A DNA stretch of 10,722 nt, taken from NCBI GenBank assembly GCA_003453085.1, contig DMMK01000423.1, positions 1 to 10,722 of the forward strand. Reading direction: 5' to 3'. Below are positions 7,274-10,722 of the stretch, piece by piece. Position 1 is the first letter of the stretch, and the number at the start of each line of letters is the position of its first letter. Under the pieces are notes generated by a model. The model was not told the DNA's origin, did not search any database, and saw nothing but the letters and a program-made list of their open reading frames with translations. Source of the stretch: Verrucomicrobiales bacterium. GTDB lineage: Bacteria; Verrucomicrobiota; Verrucomicrobiia; Verrucomicrobiales; Verrucomicrobiaceae. Both the position numbers and the translations under genes were made by a program.

Positions 7274-7830
7274 TCGGATGCGGCCAAGCGGAGATTTTCC
7301 AGGATCAATTCGCGGGTATCGCGGTCAGGCGCGTGCTGAGCGATAAAATCTCTGACCTCTTCATAATGGTAGGCCTTGCAGCGCAGACCTTCCTTCATGA
7401 ATTCAATGTCCTTGGGTCGGCCCGCCTCGAGTTTGTTATAGGCAAGGTCGAGAGAGTGAAGGACAAAAACCTCGATCTCGTCAATGGAGAGCTGCTTTGC
7501 TCGCCCCTGCCAGCCTGCGGGCTGGGACAGCAAGGTCCACTCCCCCACCCGCTCAATGTAAAAGCCGTTCTCTACGAAAAACGCAGATTCAACCGATACG
7601 GTGCTGTCCATCGCTGCCCAGGCATCAATCTTGGCAGGATCAAAAGGGGCAAAAAGGTCTATATCGGCCGTGCGGCGAAGCTCATCCGAACTGTCAGGCA
7701 GTGTAACGGCGACAGACCCACGTCCAACCACAATGAATCGGGTTTCTCCATAGACCTCGGCAGCTTTTCGAATCGCTTTTTCAAAAGCAACGAAAGTGAG
7801 AGGCTTGGCACTGGCAATATCTTGACCCAT
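7270..7830 (-). CDS. DUF6036-like nucleotidyltransferase, possible toxin
   Basis: The protein has 186 residues. It shows the minimal nucleotidyltransferase pattern: a Gly-Ser turn in VVGRGSV (34-40) and, after a loop longer than usual, ADIDLF (55-60) with Asp56 and Asp58 as likely metal ligands. Next comes a segment typical of the DUF6036/AbiEii-like group, VFVLHSLDLAYNKLEAGR followed by PKD (121-141), with conserved Lys133, Arg138 and Asp141. Relatives such as AbiEii and MenT are toxins that add nucleotides to tRNA or other targets. Whether this one is toxic is inference. The start at ATG 7830 has a weak AAAGG about 10 bases upstream, the only ribosome-site-like sequence seen before any start here. 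The gene lies 6 bases after an unrecognised small gene, its candidate antitoxin, and overlaps the phosphoesterase gene. Low GC (27/60 in the row at 7741) sets it apart from gyrA and gyrB. Confidence 0.8.
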   Translation of the reverse strand: MGQDIASAKPLTFVAFEKAIRKAAEVYGETRFIVVGRGSVAVTLPDSSDELRRTADIDLFAPFDPAKIDAWAAMDSTVSVESAFFVENGFYIERVGEWTLLSQPAGWQGRAKQLSIDEIEVFVLHSLDLAYNKLEAGRPKDIEFMKEGLRCKAYHYEEVRDFIAQHAPDRDTRELILENLRLAASE

Positions 7831-7836
7831 GGTGAT

Positions 7837-8217
7837 TCAGCCTTTGGCAAGACGTGCAGATTGAGGACGGGCAAACGGAGCCGTCTCGCGCAAATGTCGG
7901 GTGCTCTCAGAATCATCCTTGAGCAGACTCGCTATTTCAGAAAGCGACCGCTGCTCCAAGATGTCACGCCATTCGCGGAGCGCCCAGTGCAGCGCCGAAT
8001 GGTCCGGACTGTTCAAAAAACGCATCACATAGGCTTTGGCCTGTGCGCGAGATTCTGGATTGGAGACAATGTAGTCGGCAAGCCCATGAAGCCGTGTTTT
8101 CTCGCGTTCCACAATGATCTGCCCCTGCCGGGCTTTCTCAGCGCGGAGCGCAGCCATGATTTCGGGCGTCGCATGGCGCGGCGCTCCGAGATTCATGATG
8201 GATTCAGGTAAGGGCAT
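7837..8217 (-). CDS. Small hypothetical protein, candidate antitoxin or partner of the nucleotidyltransferase
   Basis: I do not recognise this 126-residue protein. It is predicted cytoplasmic and largely helical, with many charged residues (about 19 Arg/Lys against 16 Asp/Glu) and no signal peptide or membrane segment. Residues 18-45 (PEIMAALRAEKARQGQ onward) could form a long amphipathic helix. The C-terminal half has a distinctive ALREWRDILEQRSLSEIA (79-96) and ends LRETAPFARP. I see no helix-turn-helix, ribbon-helix-helix or catalytic motif. The start at ATG 8217 is 8 bases after the gyrB stop; a second ATG at 8196 is possible. It ends 6 bases before the nucleotidyltransferase gene, so the two are co-transcribed. 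A small gene directly before a nucleotidyltransferase toxin is the usual place of an antitoxin, which is the only reason for that suggestion. Confidence 0.75.
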   Translation of the reverse strand: MPLPESIMNLGAPRHATPEIMAALRAEKARQGQIIVEREKTRLHGLADYIVSNPESRAQAKAYVMRFLNSPDHSALHWALREWRDILEQRSLSEIASLLKDDSESTRHLRETAPFARPQSARLAKG

Positions 8218-8225
8218 ACCAACAA

Positions 8226-10722
<2,497 letters not shown>

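Noticed and set aside
7219..8211. A 330-codon plus-strand open frame spanning the nucleotidyltransferase and the small hypothetical gene.
   Set aside because: It is codon-aligned with both minus-strand genes, crosses their junction and has no recognisable domain. The minus-strand genes have motifs and operon spacing.

Overview
The window is a compact bacterial chromosomal segment in which all ten recognisable genes lie on the minus strand. The longest gap between genes is 107 bases. The gyrase genes are GC-rich (two hand-counted 60-base rows of gyrA give 38/60 and 39/60). The GyrA sequence around the quinolone pocket and the presence of LolA-like and Gram-negative-type GyrB features suggest a Gram-negative bacterium of the Planctomycetota-Verrucomicrobiota-Chlamydiota group. 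Verrucomicrobiota (Prosthecobacter/Verrucomicrobium-like) is my best guess. It rests on recall of family sequences, not on a search.

In the direction of transcription (high to low coordinates) the order is: gyrB (cut at the right edge of the window), a small unrecognised protein, a DUF6036-like nucleotidyltransferase, a calcineurin-like metallophosphoesterase, gyrA, thiE, and a lolA-like gene for an exported protein. Gaps in this run are -4 to 42 bases, so it may be one long transcript. After a 107-base gap comes a second group: an AraC-family regulator, a secreted cyclophilin-fold protein, and a secreted dienelactone-hydrolase-like alpha/beta hydrolase cut by the left edge.

The most interesting part is 6599-8217. 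A three-gene cassette of lower GC (sampled rows 27-33/60) sits between the two subunit genes of DNA gyrase. Its genes are 8 bases after gyrB, 6 bases apart, and overlapping by 4 bases. It looks like a nucleotidyltransferase-based toxin-antitoxin or defence module with a phosphoesterase as third component. I know of no description of this exact arrangement, and the function is inference.

Two other points stand out. GyrA has Ala and Pro at the positions that anchor fluoroquinolones in Escherichia coli (Ser83 and Asp87), which predicts low intrinsic sensitivity. Just upstream of the cyclophilin-fold gene there is a 12-base direct repeat with 21-base periodicity, abutting a possible promoter, which is the layout expected for an AraC-type activator site. 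Almost none of the start codons is preceded by a clear Shine-Dalgarno sequence.
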